Shown here: piece after piece, positions 36,129 through 44,303 of the stretch | How the letters are laid out: each line of letters opens with the position of its first letter | Numbering within the stretch: position 1 is the stretch's first letter | Origin: Deltaproteobacteria bacterium UBA1386 | GTDB taxonomy: Bacteria > Desulfobacterota > Syntrophorhabdia > Syntrophorhabdales > Syntrophorhabdaceae | Reading direction: 5' to 3' | Assembly: GCA_002305765.1 (NCBI GenBank) | Contig: DBQU01000071.1 | Span: 1-64,000 of the forward strand | DNA length: 64,000 bases | The notes under the pieces: model-generated | Told to the model about the DNA's origin: nothing | Databases searched by the model: none | Seen by the model: only the letters and a program-made list of their open reading frames with translations | Translations under genes and position numbers: made by a program

Positions 36129-37963
36129 GTCCGGACCGTTCTCACTATCCCATCGAGGTCGATGCCCAGAGACTTGCGCAGTGTTCCCTGACCGCCGTGG
36201 GTGACGAAGACATCGGGGATACCCAGTGACCTGAAGGGAATGAGCGATCCCACTCTGGCGAGGGCCTCCCCGACTCCGCTGCCGAATCCCCCGATGACCA
36301 CGTTCTCTTCCAGGGTGAGGATGCGCCCTGTCCGTGCGGCCACTTCGGCAAGGAGGTTCTCGTCCATTGGTTTAATGAACCTGCCGTTGACGACGCCGGC
36401 ATCTATGCCGTCGTCTGCGAGCACGCCCGCGGCCTCCATGGCCGTGGCGACCATGTTCCCACAGGCTATCATGGTGATGTCCCTGCCTTCGCGGAGCAAT
36501 TCCCAGGTGCCGAAAGGTATCTCGTGGAAGTCATCTTCGATCGGCACGCCCAGGGCCTCCCCGCGGGGGTAGCGGATGGCGACCGGCCTGGCGTAGCGGT
36601 ACCCGGAATAGAGCATCTGCCTGAGCTCATTCTCGTCCTTCGGCGCCATGAGGACCATGTTCGGGATATGGCGGAAATAGGAAAGGTCGTAGACTCCGTG
36701 ATGGGTGGGCCCGTCCTGTCCCACTATCCCGCTGCGGTCCACGGCGAACACTACGGGCAGGTTTTGCAGGCACACGTCGAGGATGATCTGATCGTAGGCC
36801 CTTTGCAGAAAGGTGGAATAGATGGCGACGAAGGGCTTGAGCCCGCCGAGGGCGAGGGCCGCCGAAAAGGTGACCCCGTGCTGCTCGGCGATGCCTATGT
36901 CGTAGAACCTGTCGGGGAAGATGGCGGAGAACTTGTCGAGGCCCGTGCCGAGGCCCATGGCGGCCGTGATCGCCACCACCCTTTCGTCCATCTTCGCAAG
37001 GTCGACTATCGTGTCGCCGAAAACGTCGGTATAGGTCTTCTTTCCCCTGGAAAGGCTGTTGCCGGTGGTGAGTTCGAAGGTCGAGATGCCATGGAACCGT
37101 TCGGGGTCGTCCTCGGCGTGGGTGTAACCTTTGCCCTTCCTGGTGATGACGTGGACGAGCAGCGGCCCTTTGAGCCTGCTCACGTTCCTCATTGTCTCGA
37201 GGAGGTGTTCCATGTTATGGCCGTCGACGGGACCGACGTAGGTGAAGCCGAGTTCTTCAAAGATCATCCCCGGCCCGAAGATCCCCTTTACGGTCTCTTC
37301 CAGGTACCGCGCCGTCTTGTAGATGGTCGGCATGGTCTTCATCCGGTTCTTCAGCTCCTCCCGGACGCTGCTCATGAACTCTCCCGTCATGATCCGGTTG
37401 AGATGGCTCGCCAGTCCCCCGACGTTCTTTGAAATGGACATCTCGTTGTCGTTGAGGACGACAATGATATCGCTTCTGAGGTGTCCGGCGTGGTTCAAGG
37501 CCTCGAAGGCCATGCCACCCGTCAGCGAGCCGTCCCCGATGACGGCTATGATCCTGGAGGACGAACCCAGCTTCCTCTTGCTCTCGGCGAGCCCCGCCGC
37601 GACGGATATGGAATTGCTGGCATGGCCCGTGTCGAACACATCGTAGGGGCTTTCCGCCTTGCAGGGGAAACCGGAGAGCCCCCCGTCCTGGCGGATCGTG
37701 CAGAAGCTCTCCCGCCGGCCCGTCAGGAGCTTGCACGTGTAGCACTGATGGCCGACGTCCCAGACTATCTTGTCTTCGGGAGGGTTGAAGACGTAGTAGA
37801 GGGCGATGGTAAGCTCGACGGTGCCGAGGTTCGAGGCAAGGTGTCCGCCCGTCCGGGATATGACGTCGGTGATGAAGGGACGTATCTCGCCGGCGAGCTC
37901 GACGAGTTGGGCAACGGACAGTTTCTTGAGATCCTCGGGTGAATTGATTGTCTGGAGAAGCAT
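36110..37963 (-). CDS. dxs: 1-deoxy-D-xylulose-5-phosphate synthase
   Basis: Dxs starts the MEP isoprenoid pathway by condensing pyruvate with glyceraldehyde 3-phosphate. The 617-residue product has the ThDP motif IGDGSLTGGMAFEALNHAG near residue 143, SRTGGHLASNLG near 38, DVGHQCYTCKLLTGR, and IAEQHGVTFSAALA, which carries the catalytic Glu. The YDQIILDVCLQNLPV and DRSGIVGQDGPTHHG blocks are canonical. It shares one base with the ispA stop. Confidence 0.98.
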   Translation of the reverse strand: MLLQTINSPEDLKKLSVAQLVELAGEIRPFITDVISRTGGHLASNLGTVELTIALYYVFNPPEDKIVWDVGHQCYTCKLLTGRRESFCTIRQDGGLSGFPCKAESPYDVFDTGHASNSISVAAGLAESKRKLGSSSRIIAVIGDGSLTGGMAFEALNHAGHLRSDIIVVLNDNEMSISKNVGGLASHLNRIMTGEFMSSVREELKNRMKTMPTIYKTARYLEETVKGIFGPGMIFEELGFTYVGPVDGHNMEHLLETMRNVSRLKGPLLVHVITRKGKGYTHAEDDPERFHGISTFELTTGNSLSRGKKTYTDVFGDTIVDLAKMDERVVAITAAMGLGTGLDKFSAIFPDRFYDIGIAEQHGVTFSAALALGGLKPFVAIYSTFLQRAYDQIILDVCLQNLPVVFAVDRSGIVGQDGPTHHGVYDLSYFRHIPNMVLMAPKDENELRQMLYSGYRYARPVAIRYPRGEALGVPIEDDFHEIPFGTWELLREGRDITMIACGNMVATAMEAAGVLADDGIDAGVVNGRFIKPMDENLLAEVAARTGRILTLEENVVIGGFGSGVGEALARVGSLIPFRSLGIPDVFVTHGGQGTLRKSLGIDLDGIVRTVRTWLGKE

Positions 37964-38847
37964 TACGAAACCCTGTTGCCGATGAAGCGCGCTATGTCCT
38001 CGAGAATGCGGCCGTTATCTCCCAGGAATGCGATCGATCTCACTGCTTCATCGACGAGTTGCTCCAGTTTGTACTTGGAAGCGAGAATACCGTAATGCTT
38101 GACGTAGGTCTGCTTGTTCGCGTCCTTTTTCAGCTTCTTGCCAACCATTTCCTCGTCGCCTTCCACGTCGAGGATATCGTCCATGATCTGAAAGGCGAGC
38201 CCTATGGCATCGCCGTAGCGGGTGAAGCCCTTGAGCTCCCTGGCCCTGGCGCTGCCCGCGATCGCGCCGACCCGGACGGACGCGCGAAGCATGGCGGCCG
38301 TCTTGTGGGAATGGATGTAATGGAGGATGTTCCTGGTGCCTTCCTTGTTCTCGTATATTATGTCCATCACCTGACCGCCGACCATCCCTTCGGCCCCGGC
38401 CGCGTGGGCTATCTCGAACACGATCTGCTTGGATATCTTTGGACTTACCCTTTCCGTGAATCGCTGGTCCGTGAGGACCCTGAAAGCCTCGGTGAGCAGA
38501 CCGTCACCGGCCATGATGGCCACGGCGTCACCGAAGGCCCTGTGGCATGTCGGCCTGCCGCGCCGGGTATCGTCATTGTCCACGCAGGGGAGGTCATCAT
38601 GGATGAGGGAGTAGGTGTGGATCATCTCGAGGGTGCAGAAGCAGGGGAGGAAGTCGTCGGCGCTCCTTCCCTTGGCCTCGCAGGCGGCTATCGCAAGAAT
38701 GGGCCGGATCTTCTTCCCGTTGCTGAAAAGCATGTATTCCATGGCATTCCTGAGAATGCCGGGAGTGGAGACGAAGCTCGCGCAGATGTCCCTGAGCATA
38801 TTCTCGACCACTATTTTCTTGTCATGGAGATAGCTTGCCAGGTCCAC
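37963..38847 (-). CDS. ispA: Farnesyl/geranyl diphosphate synthase
   Basis: IspA makes geranyl and farnesyl diphosphate from IPP and DMAPP. The first Asp-rich motif is DDLPCVD at residues 84-90, followed by DDTRRGRPTCH. The second is MDDILDVEGDEE near residue 218. Length 294 fits. An N-terminal methionine-rich stretch is normal. It follows xseB, sharing one base, and precedes dxs, a conserved xseB-ispA-dxs order. Confidence 0.96.
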   Translation of the reverse strand: MDLASYLHDKKIVVENMLRDICASFVSTPGILRNAMEYMLFSNGKKIRPILAIAACEAKGRSADDFLPCFCTLEMIHTYSLIHDDLPCVDNDDTRRGRPTCHRAFGDAVAIMAGDGLLTEAFRVLTDQRFTERVSPKISKQIVFEIAHAAGAEGMVGGQVMDIIYENKEGTRNILHYIHSHKTAAMLRASVRVGAIAGSARARELKGFTRYGDAIGLAFQIMDDILDVEGDEEMVGKKLKKDANKQTYVKHYGILASKYKLEQLVDEAVRSIAFLGDNGRILEDIARFIGNRVS

Positions 38848-39068
38848 TATTCGTCATCCCCGGGGAAGGGGGTCTTTTCCACCGTCCCGTCTTCTTTCCT
38901 GATCAGTATATCCACCTTCTTCTCGACCTCGTCAAGCCTCCTCGAAAGCTCCTTCGTGAGGCCGAGACCCTCCTTGAAAAGACCTAACGCCTCATCAAGG
39001 GGTATTTTCCCGTCATCGAGGGTTTTAACGATATCTTCCAGTTTTTTCAACCCTTCTTCAAATTTCAT
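38847..39068 (-). CDS. xseB: Exodeoxyribonuclease VII small subunit
   Basis: XseB binds XseA to form the single-strand exonuclease ExoVII. The 73-residue product reads MKFEEGLKKLEDIVKTLDDG and has the helical hairpin LDEALGLFKEGLGLTKELSRRL. It is the first gene of the eight-gene chain. The large subunit xseA is not in the window. The start codon lies about 8 bases after the predicted transcript start, with no Shine-Dalgarno site. Confidence 0.95.
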   Translation of the reverse strand: MKFEEGLKKLEDIVKTLDDGKIPLDEALGLFKEGLGLTKELSRRLDEVEKKVDILIRKEDGTVEKTPFPGDDE

Positions 39069-39082
39069 GATGGAAGTACTTA

Positions 39083-39112
39083 TTATAGACCTTTAGCATT
39101 CGCTTTTGCAAG
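39083..39112 (-). promoter_or_regulatory. Promoter of the xseB-to-rpoZ operon
   Basis: On the minus strand TTGCAA (39112-39107), 18 bases, perfect TATAAT (39088-39083). The ATG of xseB is at 39068. Confidence 0.75.
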
Positions 39113-39137
39113 TATTGATTTGCCCCGCCGGGACGGC

Positions 39138-39175
39138 TTTTCACCCTGTGAAAAAGACGGCATCCGGGGTAGAAT
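39138..39175 (+). promoter_or_regulatory. Palindromic operator candidate and -10 box upstream of the PP2C gene
   Basis: TTTTCACCCTGTGAAAA (39138-39154) is a perfect 7-bp inverted repeat around CCT, in the divergent gap between xseB and the PP2C gene. TAGAAT (39170-39175) lies 6 bases before the PP2C ATG. The palindrome covers where the -35 box would be. Confidence 0.5.
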
Positions 39176-39181
39176 ATCCCC

Positions 39182-40003
39182 ATGGATATCCCCCGGGGGA
39201 TCAGTGAGGAGATAGGCTTCAGGCGGACCATGGAGGACGAGCATGCCTTCTACGAGGACCCCGCCAGGCTTTTCTTCAGCGCCGAGATATATGACGGGCA
39301 CGGGGGCAGGCAACCCGCGCAGATAGCCGCCCAGATGCTGACCCCCTGGTTCCTTCGCTCCTGGTCGCGCGAGCGGGAACGGCCGCCTGGTGAGCGCAGG
39401 GACGAGGCGGACATCCTTCGCGAGGCCTATCTTGCCGTCGATGCTCATCTCGTCGGCCGCCGCGTGCAGGCGGGGACCTGCGCCGCCCAGCTGTATCTCA
39501 TCGGAGAACGTTTCCTGGCGGCAAATGCGGGCGACTCCAGGGTTGTCATCGGCACGGGGCAGGGAGCGGCCGTCCTCACCGAGGACCACAAACCAGACAC
39601 CCGGGCGGAGCGGTCCCGTGTCGAAGCCCTCGGCGGAAGCGTGGTCTTGCTGGGTGTCCCGAGGGTCGAGGGTATCCTGGCGATCAGCCGGGCCCTGGGG
39701 GATGCCTGTCTCAAGCCTTACGTGAGCGCGGAGCCCCGCATAACGGAGGGGGTGCTGGGCTCGGAGAACGACGTGGCGGTCCTCGCCTGCGACGGGGTAT
39801 GGGACGTTCTGTCACCCGGCGAGGTCATTGACGCGGCACGGCAGGAGAGGGACCCGCGGAAAGGCGCGGAAGGGATATCGCGCATGGCCCTCGACAGGGG
39901 CAGCACGGACAACATCACGGTGATCGTGCTGGACCTCAGGAAATACACGTCGGTCCTGAAGAACCGGAAGATGGTGATCCAGAAGGTGCATGACAGAGCG
40001 TGA
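39182..40003 (+). CDS. PP2C-family Ser/Thr protein phosphatase
   Basis: The 273-residue product is a soluble PPM phosphatase needing manganese or magnesium. Metal-binding residues are visible: the Glu/Asp pair in FRRTMEDEHAF (residues 13-23), EIYDGHGG with Asp38, ACDGVWDVLSPGE near 203, and STDNITVIVLD near 240. This full-length eukaryote-like form differs from the RsbU type at 54.8 kb. No Ser/Thr kinase lies next to it. The ATG has no Shine-Dalgarno site; a -10-like box lies just upstream, so translation may be leaderless. Confidence 0.93.
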   Translation: MDIPRGISEEIGFRRTMEDEHAFYEDPARLFFSAEIYDGHGGRQPAQIAAQMLTPWFLRSWSRERERPPGERRDEADILREAYLAVDAHLVGRRVQAGTCAAQLYLIGERFLAANAGDSRVVIGTGQGAAVLTEDHKPDTRAERSRVEALGGSVVLLGVPRVEGILAISRALGDACLKPYVSAEPRITEGVLGSENDVAVLACDGVWDVLSPGEVIDAARQERDPRKGAEGISRMALDRGSTDNITVIVLDLRKYTSVLKNRKMVIQKVHDRA

Positions 40004-40011
40004 AAAAATGA

Positions 40012-40177
40012 CAATGACCAATGATCAAATCCCAATGACCAAGGAAGAAGATAATGACCAAACGTGAAAGGCTCGTGTTCGAGTAACCCGGGCGGCGTCC
40101 ACCTGTTCTCGTTTTTTCCTGTGGTTATTGGTATATTGGTTATTGTTTGGTCATTGGAATTTGATCATTGGTCATTA
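40012..40177. repeat. Heptamer inverted array, CAATGAC/GTCATTG family
   Basis: Left arm 7-base units CAATGAC, CAATGAT, CAAATCC, CAATGAC (40012-40039), plus a further AATGACC. Right arm (about 40122-40177) has GTTATTG, GTCATTG, GAATTTG, ATCATTG, GTCATT. It separates the PP2C gene from the LysE-type gene and ends just before the latter's ribosome site. Confidence 0.85.
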
Positions 40178-40193
40178 TCTTCAACAGGGTGAT

Positions 40194-40829
40194 ATGCTCG
40201 AAAACCTTGCCATCATCGGAACGATCGCGTTCGTTCACCTTCTCGGCGCCATGAGCCCGGGGCCGGACCTTGCCATGTCGGTGCGCAATTCCCTGACCTA
40301 TTCGCGAAGGACGGGGATATTCACGGCTGTCGGGTTCGGGCTGGGCGTGGCCGTTCACGTTGCCTACTGCATAGCCGGGATAGCCGTCGTCATCGCGCGA
40401 TCCATCCTCGTCTTCAGCACGATCAAGTACCTGGGGGCGGCATATCTGCTGTACATAGGGATACGGTCGGTCGTCAGCCGGCAGCCCGGGATGGAGGCGG
40501 ATGTGGTGACGAAAAGGAAAGACATCTCTCCCTTCAGGGCAGTCCGCATGGGGTTTTTCACGAACATCCTGAACCCCAAGGCGACGCTCTTTTTCCTCGG
40601 CCTTTTCACGGTCGTCATATCTCCTGCCGCGCCCCCGCCCCGCCATATTCTCGTCATCGCGGGCATTGTCATGGTGGTGGACACCATGCTGTGGTTCGGT
40701 TTCGTGGCCCTTTTCCTCAACGAGAGGCACGTGAGGTCCTTTTTTGAGAGGTTTCAGGGTTATTTCAACAGGGCCTTCGGGGGAGTGCTCATCCTTCTGA
40801 GCATTAAGATAGCGCTTTCGCGCGATTAG
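40194..40829 (+). CDS. LysE/RhtB-family amino-acid exporter
   Basis: The 211-residue membrane protein has six likely helices. The N-terminal signature LGAMSPGPDLAMSVRNSL with GPD is diagnostic of the family, as is GFFTNILNPKATLFFL near residue 125. Members export lysine, threonine, homoserine or similar; the substrate here is not known. The ATG at 40194 has AGGGTGAT just upstream; the longer frame to 40128 would translate the repeat. Confidence 0.92.
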   Translation: MLENLAIIGTIAFVHLLGAMSPGPDLAMSVRNSLTYSRRTGIFTAVGFGLGVAVHVAYCIAGIAVVIARSILVFSTIKYLGAAYLLYIGIRSVVSRQPGMEADVVTKRKDISPFRAVRMGFFTNILNPKATLFFLGLFTVVISPAAPPPRHILVIAGIVMVVDTMLWFGFVALFLNERHVRSFFERFQGYFNRAFGGVLILLSIKIALSRD

Positions 40830-40862
40830 CCGTCCCGTGGAGACACGCACGAAGCAAAAGTG

Positions 40863-40891
40863 ATGACAGGCACCCCTCGACGTGCTATAGT
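40863..40891 (+). promoter_or_regulatory. Promoter of the SatP-like gene
   Basis: ATGACA (40863-40868), 17 bases, TATAGT (40886-40891). It leaves a 5' leader of about 115 bases, longer than usual here. Confidence 0.55.
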
Positions 40892-41012
40892 GAATACGGG
40901 TTTCCGTCCGGAAGCTCAAGGGTCTTCAAAACGCATAAGGCAAAGAGGGAAAGATAGGGTTTGTCCTGAAGGGGTGGTGTGAACTATCGACCATCATAAG
41001 GAGGAGTTTGTC

Positions 41013-41570
41013 ATGGAAGAAAAGCTTGCTAACCCCGCACCACTCGGCCTCATGGGATTCGGTATGACCACCGTGCTTCTGAACATCCACAACGCGGGGT
41101 TCTTCCCCGTGGGATCGATGATCCTCGCGATGGGGGCCTTTTACGGAGGCCTTGCCCAGATCATTGCTGGCATCCTGGAGTACAAGAAAGGAAACACCTT
41201 CGGCGTAACGGCCTTCACGTCGTACGGCCTTTTCTGGTGGACCCTCGTATTCATTCTCGTCTTCAAGGGACTTCCCGGGAACCCCGAATCCTTCATGGGA
41301 TGGTACCTCTTCATGTGGGGCCTGTTCACCTTCTTCATGTGGTTCGGTACGTGGGGCAAGAACAGGGGCATACAGTTCGTGTTCCTGAGCCTTTTCATCC
41401 TCTTCTGGCTTCTTGCCATCCGTGACTGGACGGGCAGTACCGCCATCGGCACCCTTGCCGGATGGGAAGGCATCATCTGCGGCCTCTCCGCCGTCTACCT
41501 GGCAATGGCCGAGGTCTTGAACGAGGTGCACGGAAGGACCGTCCTTCCCATAGGGGAGATAAAGAAGTAA
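41013..41570 (+). CDS. satP: GPR1/FUN34/SatP-type acetate transporter
   Basis: SatP-family channels move acetate or succinate across the inner membrane. The 185-residue product begins with LANPAPLGLMGFGMTTVLLNIHNAG, holding the family signature NPAPLGL, and has six membrane segments. The GGLAQIIAGILEYKKGNTFG motif near residue 50 is canonical. AAGGAGG precedes the ATG. In a fermentative or syntrophic anaerobe it would serve acetate efflux or uptake. Confidence 0.94.
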   Translation: MEEKLANPAPLGLMGFGMTTVLLNIHNAGFFPVGSMILAMGAFYGGLAQIIAGILEYKKGNTFGVTAFTSYGLFWWTLVFILVFKGLPGNPESFMGWYLFMWGLFTFFMWFGTWGKNRGIQFVFLSLFILFWLLAIRDWTGSTAIGTLAGWEGIICGLSAVYLAMAEVLNEVHGRTVLPIGEIKK

Positions 41571-41575
41571 GGACA

Positions 41576-41735
41576 GTTTCAGGTCTCAGGTCTCACGTTT
41601 CAAGCAGAGGCAAGAAATACGCCCCTCCAGCCGATAAGGCAGAGGGGCGTATTTGTCACACGGTATGTATAGCTTCACGCGCGTTTCTTTGGCTTTTGGC
41701 CTAAAACCTGAAACCTGAAACTTGAGACTTGAGAC
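41576..41735. repeat. Heptamer inverted array, GTTTCAG/GTCTCAG family
   Basis: Left arm 41576-41603: GTTTCAG, GTCTCAG, GTCTCAC, GTTTCAA. Right arm about 41707-41735: CCTGAAA twice and CTTGAGA twice. It fills the gap between the convergent satP-like and J-like/HEAGH genes. Confidence 0.85.
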
Positions 41736-41742
41736 CGTCTTC

Positions 41743-42555
41743 TCACCTGTCCCTGTTCTTCCACTGCATGAAGAGTATGATGGCTGCCCAGATGAAGGCG
41801 GCTGTCATGATGAGGGAGCCGAAGACGTGTGACGTGTTGGCCAGAGTGTGGTCGAGGTTGAGCAGGCCAAGGCGCCCGAGGATGTTGTTCCAGTCGTGGT
41901 ATCCGGGGACGTCCTGTCCCGTCACGCCGCCGAGGAGCATCAGCTGCTGAGCTCGGGCGTCGTTGATGTAGGGGGCCATGTCGATGAAATTCTGTCCCGT
42001 CCACCACAGCGCGAAGGAGGCGGCAAAGGCGTCGCCCCGTTTCAGAAAGGCGGCGAGACAGATGACGGGTATGAGCACCTGCATGAGGCTTCCTCCCAGC
42101 ACGCCCATGAAGTCGCCGAGGATGCGAAAGACAATGTGCCCGGCCTCATGGAAGGGAAGGCTGATGTTGTGGAAAAAGGAATGGCCCGCCAGTTCGCTGG
42201 ATGGCAGGTGGACCATGAGCCTTACGCCCGCAACGACAAGAAGCGCGAACACCAGGCACCTTCCCCAGAAATAGAAGGGATTCACCTTCACCTGGGCAGG
42301 GAAGAGAAGACGCATGAGAGCAGGTCCATCCTCGTCCATCGCTATGGCGACCGACGCTTTTCCATTTCCTTCTCTCACCGGGTCGCCCAGGGACCCGGCC
42401 AGCGTCTCGTAAGCCCAGGTGATCTCCCTGATCCTGTCCCAGTCGCCCTCGAATTCCCTCTTCAGGCGCCCGAAGGCCTCCTCCACCTCCTCCCGCGACG
42501 CCCCCTCGGGAAGGCCGAGAATGCCATAACAGGTTTCCTCGATACCACCCATCAT
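41743..42555 (-). CDS. Membrane protein with a J-like N-terminus and an HEAGH metalloprotease-type motif
   Basis: The 270-residue product combines two parts. Residues 8-55 resemble a J-domain (CYGILGLPEGASREEVEEAFGRLK) but lack HPD, so DnaK stimulation is unlikely. From residue 98 it has about four membrane helices. HEAGH at 136-140 matches the zinc-binding HEXXH of site-2-protease-like (M50) enzymes, and an Asp at 192 (NFIDMAPYINDA) could be the third ligand. It may be an intramembrane metalloprotease, but no PDZ domain or known partner is present. A family name is not certain. Confidence 0.65.
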   Translation of the reverse strand: MMGGIEETCYGILGLPEGASREEVEEAFGRLKREFEGDWDRIREITWAYETLAGSLGDPVREGNGKASVAIAMDEDGPALMRLLFPAQVKVNPFYFWGRCLVFALLVVAGVRLMVHLPSSELAGHSFFHNISLPFHEAGHIVFRILGDFMGVLGGSLMQVLIPVICLAAFLKRGDAFAASFALWWTGQNFIDMAPYINDARAQQLMLLGGVTGQDVPGYHDWNNILGRLGLLNLDHTLANTSHVFGSLIMTAAFIWAAIILFMQWKNRDR

Positions 42556-42592
42556 CCTAACCTACCATGTCAACCGACAGGGAGCAAACAGG

Positions 42593-42680
42593 GTTTCAAG
42601 TCTCAGGTTTCAAGCCTCACGCTTCAGCTCAAAGAAGGGGACGCCTTCTCCTCTTGGCCTGGAACCTGGAGCCTGGAACC
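42593..42680. repeat. Heptamer inverted array, GTTTCAA/CCTGGAA family
   Basis: Left arm 42593-42627, five 7-base units: GTTTCAA, GTCTCAG, GTTTCAA, GCCTCAC, GCTTCAG. Right arm to 42680: CCTGGAA and CTGGAGC units. It lies between the HEAGH gene and a tiny upstream gene. Confidence 0.82.
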
Positions 42681-42684
42681 GTCT

Positions 42685-42819
42685 CTACAGTCCGAACGCC
42701 AGCAGCATACTGACGACGAACAGCCACGCGCACAATACAAGGAAGATCTTGGGGCCCCTCCTGAGGATCGAGATCCTCTTCCCCAGAGAGGAGAGCATCA
42801 CAGGAACTCTTTTCATCAT
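42685..42819 (-). CDS. 44-residue single-helix membrane protein
   Basis: This small gene encodes a positively charged N-terminus (MMKRVPVMLSSLGKRI, then SILRRGPK) followed by one hydrophobic helix (IFLVLCAWLFVVSMLLAFGL) ending at the C-terminus. GAGGTG lies 6 bases before the ATG, a good ribosome site. Charge distribution predicts N-in, C-out topology. No family is recognised. It is enclosed by repeat arrays on both sides and may be co-transcribed with the HEAGH membrane protein downstream. A chance ORF cannot be excluded. Confidence 0.55.
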   Translation of the reverse strand: MMKRVPVMLSSLGKRISILRRGPKIFLVLCAWLFVVSMLLAFGL

Positions 42820-42875
42820 GTCTTCACCTCGGTGCTGACGCTACTCCAGATTATCGGAAGGTCCCCGATAACATT

Positions 42876-43043
42876 AATGACCAATAATCAAATCCCAATG
42901 ACCAATGAAGAAGATAATGACCAATTGACCAATAGCCAATTGAACAGAGGAAAGGGCAGAACGGACCGCCTGTATCGTTTCCTTTCTTGGTTATTGGTTA
43001 TTGTCCGTTTATCTGGTTGTTGGAATTTGGTCATTGGTCATTA
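42876..43043. repeat. Heptamer inverted array, CAATGAC/GTCATTG family
   Basis: Left arm 42876-42942 includes CAATAAT, CAAATCC, CAATGAC and CAATGAA units. Right arm 42988-43043 includes GTTATTG, GAATTTG, GTCATTG. It closely matches the element at 40 kb. The 422-base gap 42820-43241 also holds a possible promoter (TTCACC at 43154, 17 bases, TAGGAT at 43177) for the next gene. Confidence 0.85.
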
Positions 43044-43241
43044 CCTTCTTCAGAAGAGACCAACCTTGTCCGCAATGGAGGATCTGTCTGTCCTGAAGCG
43101 TTGTCTCATAAGGAAGGCATTCCGGTCTGCACCCTTCTTCCCCCAAACGCCTCTTCACCCTCGCGGCCTGTTGTGATAGGATAGTAGTGTTGCAGGACAT
43201 CACCGTGAGTCCTGCGATCTGTGGCGGAAGGAGGCTGTCCC

Positions 43242-43763
43242 ATGAAAAGAACCTGTCTTGCGATAGCGGTCCTTCTGGGCTTGTGTTCCTTTTTTGCAGG
43301 GTGCGGCGAGAAGGAAGCGCCCCGGACCATCAAGGAGTATCCCCTCGACAACATGGCGGGGGTGTTGACGCAGTCCAACGTCGTTTTCGATCCCGGTGTG
43401 TCGACGGACAACAGGGGGTCGCTCAGGATCGATGCCCCGTCCTCCATGACGGTCCGGCTCTATGAGGTCAGGGACATCGATGTTGACAAGGCCCGTCTGA
43501 CGTATCAGGCAAGACTCAAGACGCGGGATTTTGAGGGCAAGGTGTTCCTGGAGATGTGGTGTGTTTTTACGGGAAAGGGCGAATACTTCTCCCGTGCCCT
43601 GGAAACCTTCGTGACGGGCACTACCGAATGGGTCACACAGGAGACGCCTTTCTTTCTCAAAAAGGGACAGAAGCCGGATGTCGTCAGGCTGAACCTTGTC
43701 GTCGACGGCAAGGGAACCGTCTGGATCGACGACGTGAAGCTCATAAGGGGTCCTTTGAAGTGA
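43242..43763 (+). CDS. Lipoprotein of unknown function
   Basis: The 173-residue product has a lipoprotein signal peptide (MKRTCLAIAVLLGLCSFFAGC) with lipobox FAGC; the Cys would be acylated. The mature part is beta-rich: NRGSLRIDAPSSMTVRLYEV, then VFLEMWCVFTGKGEYFSRAL, and ends GTVWIDDVKLIRG. This last motif is typical of carbohydrate-binding-module or jelly-roll folds, so sugar or surface binding is possible. AGGAGG lies 7 bases before the ATG at 43242. No family name can be given. Confidence 0.75.
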   Translation: MKRTCLAIAVLLGLCSFFAGCGEKEAPRTIKEYPLDNMAGVLTQSNVVFDPGVSTDNRGSLRIDAPSSMTVRLYEVRDIDVDKARLTYQARLKTRDFEGKVFLEMWCVFTGKGEYFSRALETFVTGTTEWVTQETPFFLKKGQKPDVVRLNLVVDGKGTVWIDDVKLIRGPLK

Positions 43764-43827
43764 CCCCTCGGACGGTTCGGGGAATGGCGGGTATGAATCC
43801 CGGTGGACCGATGGAAAGGAGATGGCA

Positions 43828-44286
43828 GTGAGATACCAGGTCGGTGAGACGGGCAGGGTGGTCCTGGCCCATTTCGCGGATGGCGACGAGATAATCGCCA
43901 ATCTCTCCGGCATCATCAGGAAGGAGAACATCAGGTGCGCCATCTTTTATCTGCTCGGAGGGATAACGGAGGGGAGGATCGTCGTCGGGCCGGTGCAGGA
44001 CGACGTACGGCCACCGGAACCGACATGGCGTGAACTCGTCGAAAGCCATGAGACCCTCGCCGTCGGCACCGTCTTCTGGTACGGCGACGAGCCGCGCATT
44101 CATATCCACGGGACCTACGGGAAGTTCGACACCGTGAAGACGGGATGCCTTCGCGGCGAGGCAAGGACCTTTCTCATCATGGAGGCGGTTGTCATCGAGC
44201 TCAAGGGCGTCAATGCCGTCCGCGACCTTGACCCGGTCGTCAATATGGTCCTTCTCAGGCTGACAGGCCCGACATCGCAATTGTAG
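43828..44286 (+). CDS. PCC/DUF296-domain protein
   Basis: The 152-residue product has the PCC (DUF296) fold found in bacterial single-domain proteins and plant AT-hook proteins. Family landmarks: RVVLAHFADGDEIIANLS near the start, ISxx-type AIFYLLGGITEG, and EPRIHIHGTYG with the His cluster. The role in bacteria is unknown; metal binding via the His residues is plausible. I prefer the GTG at 43828, six bases after AAAGGAG, to the ATG at 43822, which touches that site. It precedes pgm by 17 bases. Confidence 0.82.
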   Translation: MRYQVGETGRVVLAHFADGDEIIANLSGIIRKENIRCAIFYLLGGITEGRIVVGPVQDDVRPPEPTWRELVESHETLAVGTVFWYGDEPRIHIHGTYGKFDTVKTGCLRGEARTFLIMEAVVIELKGVNAVRDLDPVVNMVLLRLTGPTSQL

Positions 44287-44303
44287 AACAAGGAGTGTGT
44301 GAC

